DNA of 64,000 nucleotides from Candidatus Rokuibacteriota bacterium (GTDB lineage Bacteria > Methylomirabilota > Methylomirabilia > Rokubacteriales > CSP1-6): positions 1 through 64,000 of the forward strand of contig JACPDG010000072.1 in the NCBI GenBank assembly GCA_016184125.1, given 5' to 3'. Both the position numbers and the translations under genes were made by a program. Of the stretch, positions 63,160 through 64,000 are shown piece after piece (the first letter of the stretch is position 1; the number at the start of each line of letters is the position of its first letter). The notes beneath the pieces were generated by a model. It saw nothing but the letters and a program-made list of their open reading frames with translations, made no database searches and was not told where the DNA came from.

Positions 63160-64000
63160 TGGGCCCCGGCATGGCCCCCCACTCGGGTCTCGCCGCGCTG
63201 GCGCGGCGGGCGTGGGCGGTCGGCGTCGTCGCCGTGGCGCTGGCGCTGTTCACGACCGCGGTCTTCGCGCTGCGCGCGTCCGCCGGGGCGGGGGAACGCG
63301 CGAGGGTGCCGGTGCGATTCGATGGCACGCGCGTCCTCAAGCACGTCGAGCGCCTCGTCGCGCTCGGTCCCCGGCCGGCCGGCTCCGCGGCCGCAGAGCG
63401 CGCGCGGAAGTACATCGTCGGCGAGCTCAAGCGGAGTGGTGTGTCGACGCGCGTGCAGGCGTTCGAGGCCGACACGCCGCACGGCCGCCTCACGTTCGCC
63501 AACGTGATCGGCGTGCTGCCCGGCGCGCGCCCCGACGTCATCATGATCGCCGGGCACTACGACACGAAGTGGTTTCCGGACTTCCGCTTCGTCGGCGCGA
63601 ACGACGGCGGGTCGAGCACCGCGCTCCTGCTCGAGCTGGCCCGCGTGCTGGCGAGCCGGCCGCGCGGCTTCACGTACTGGGTCGTCTTCTTCGACGGCGA
63701 GGAGGCGCGCGAGACCTGGACGGCGACCGACAGCCTGTACGGGTCGCGCCATCTCGCCGCCGAGCTGGCGCGGACCGGCAAGCTCCCGCGCGCGCTCATC
63801 GTCGCCGACATGATCGGTGACAGGAACCTCGGGATCCGCCGCGAAACGGCGTCCACGCCGTGGCTGACCGACCTCGTGTGGAATGCCGCCCGGCGGCTCC
63901 GGTACGACGCGCACTTCCTGCCCGATGCGCTGCCGGTCGAGGACGACCACGTGCCCTTCCTGCGCGCCCGCGTTCCCGCGACGCTCCTGATCGACTTCGA
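63159..64000 (+). CDS. M28-family peptidase / glutaminyl-cyclase-like (partial, runs off window)
   Basis: At least 280 codons, open to the window end. A membrane or signal helix (AWAVGVVAVALALFTTAVFA) is followed by a zinc-peptidase fold: GHYDTKWFP, the metal Asp in GANDGGSSTALLLELA, Glu in VFFDGEEA, ADMIGDRNLG and the late His in VEDDHVPFLRA. The single-zinc spacing and DDHVPF/LLIDF arrangement resemble glutaminyl-peptide cyclotransferases, though aminopeptidase activity is possible. It overlaps the methyltransferase stop by one base. Confidence 0.88.
   Translation, partial: MGPGMAPHSGLAALARRAWAVGVVAVALALFTTAVFALRASAGAGERARVPVRFDGTRVLKHVERLVALGPRPAGSAAAERARKYIVGELKRSGVSTRVQAFEADTPHGRLTFANVIGVLPGARPDVIMIAGHYDTKWFPDFRFVGANDGGSSTALLLELARVLASRPRGFTYWVVFFDGEEARETWTATDSLYGSRHLAAELARTGKLPRALIVADMIGDRNLGIRRETASTPWLTDLVWNAARRLRYDAHFLPDALPVEDDHVPFLRARVPATLLIDF

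Overview
The window is about 70% G+C, has many GTG/TTG starts and stop-start overlaps (ATGA, GTGA), and reads as one bacterial chromosome segment. The mix is: a complete system I cytochrome c maturation operon, a type II fatty acid cluster, a rubrerythrin/Fe-S/DUF3501 operon, FTR1-type iron import, very large hybrid histidine kinases, and several families of GC-rich interspersed repeats. This fits an uncultured soil or groundwater lineage such as Candidatus Rokubacteria/Methylomirabilota. That placement is an impression from gene content and style; no 16S gene or other decisive marker is present.

Layout. 0-7 kb: mostly minus-strand housekeeping and small enzymes (DinB/ClbS-like protein, GNAT, alpha/beta hydrolase, RraA-like, TPR protein, kelch lipoprotein, NAD-dependent DNA ligase). 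7-10.2 kb: a peroxide-defence locus. A Fur/PerR regulator is divergent from a rubrerythrin - Fe-S protein - DUF3501 operon, with a 17-bp palindromic operator between them. 10.2-13 kb: a 49-nt hairpin, a GAF histidine kinase with a small partner, and a small helix-turn-helix-like protein. 13.2-26.4 kb: an iron island with an FTR1-DUF2318 fusion permease, two FtsX-like permeases and their ATPase, bacterioferritin, a DUF3386 protein, a HemP operon, a ferritin-like protein, a ferric ABC importer and a DtxR-family regulator. Four copies of a TTAGG-N4-CCTAA-like box precede genes here, so the island looks like a local metal regulon. 26.7-33.3 kb: one uninterrupted ccmABCDEFGHI operon on the minus strand. 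33.4-42.3 kb: HtpX, then a plus-strand operon (DUF177, rpmF, plsX, fabH, fabD, fabG, acpP, fabF) behind a near-consensus sigma-70 promoter, followed by a degenerate RNase III-like domain and a site-2 protease. 42.3-47.1 kb: UMF1-type MFS transporter, glutamine-synthetase-like ligase, SDR and a PLP-dependent Cys/Met-type enzyme. 47.1-61.7 kb: a two-component signalling block of receivers and multi-PAS/GAF hybrid kinases. Several of these genes carry short tandem duplications, internal deletions or truncated neighbours. 61.8-64 kb: small proteins, a methyltransferase and the start of an M28/glutaminyl-cyclase-like enzyme that leaves the window.

Repeats. Family A (11 sites, about 80-190 bp, or 380 bp where tandem) usually sits within about 10 nt of a stop codon, with its G6/C6 hairpin nearest the gene, like a mobile 3'-end or terminator element. 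Family B (2 sites) and family C (one cluster with tandem structure at 3.6-3.9 kb) are distinct. No tRNA, rRNA, CRISPR array or insertion sequence was recognised.

Most worth following up: the DtxR-like box set and the iron island it marks; the small protein gene beside hemP; the orientation bias of family A; the catalytically degenerate RNase III domain in the usual rnc position; and the PAS-array kinase with repeat-junction deletions, which may be biological or an assembly artefact.
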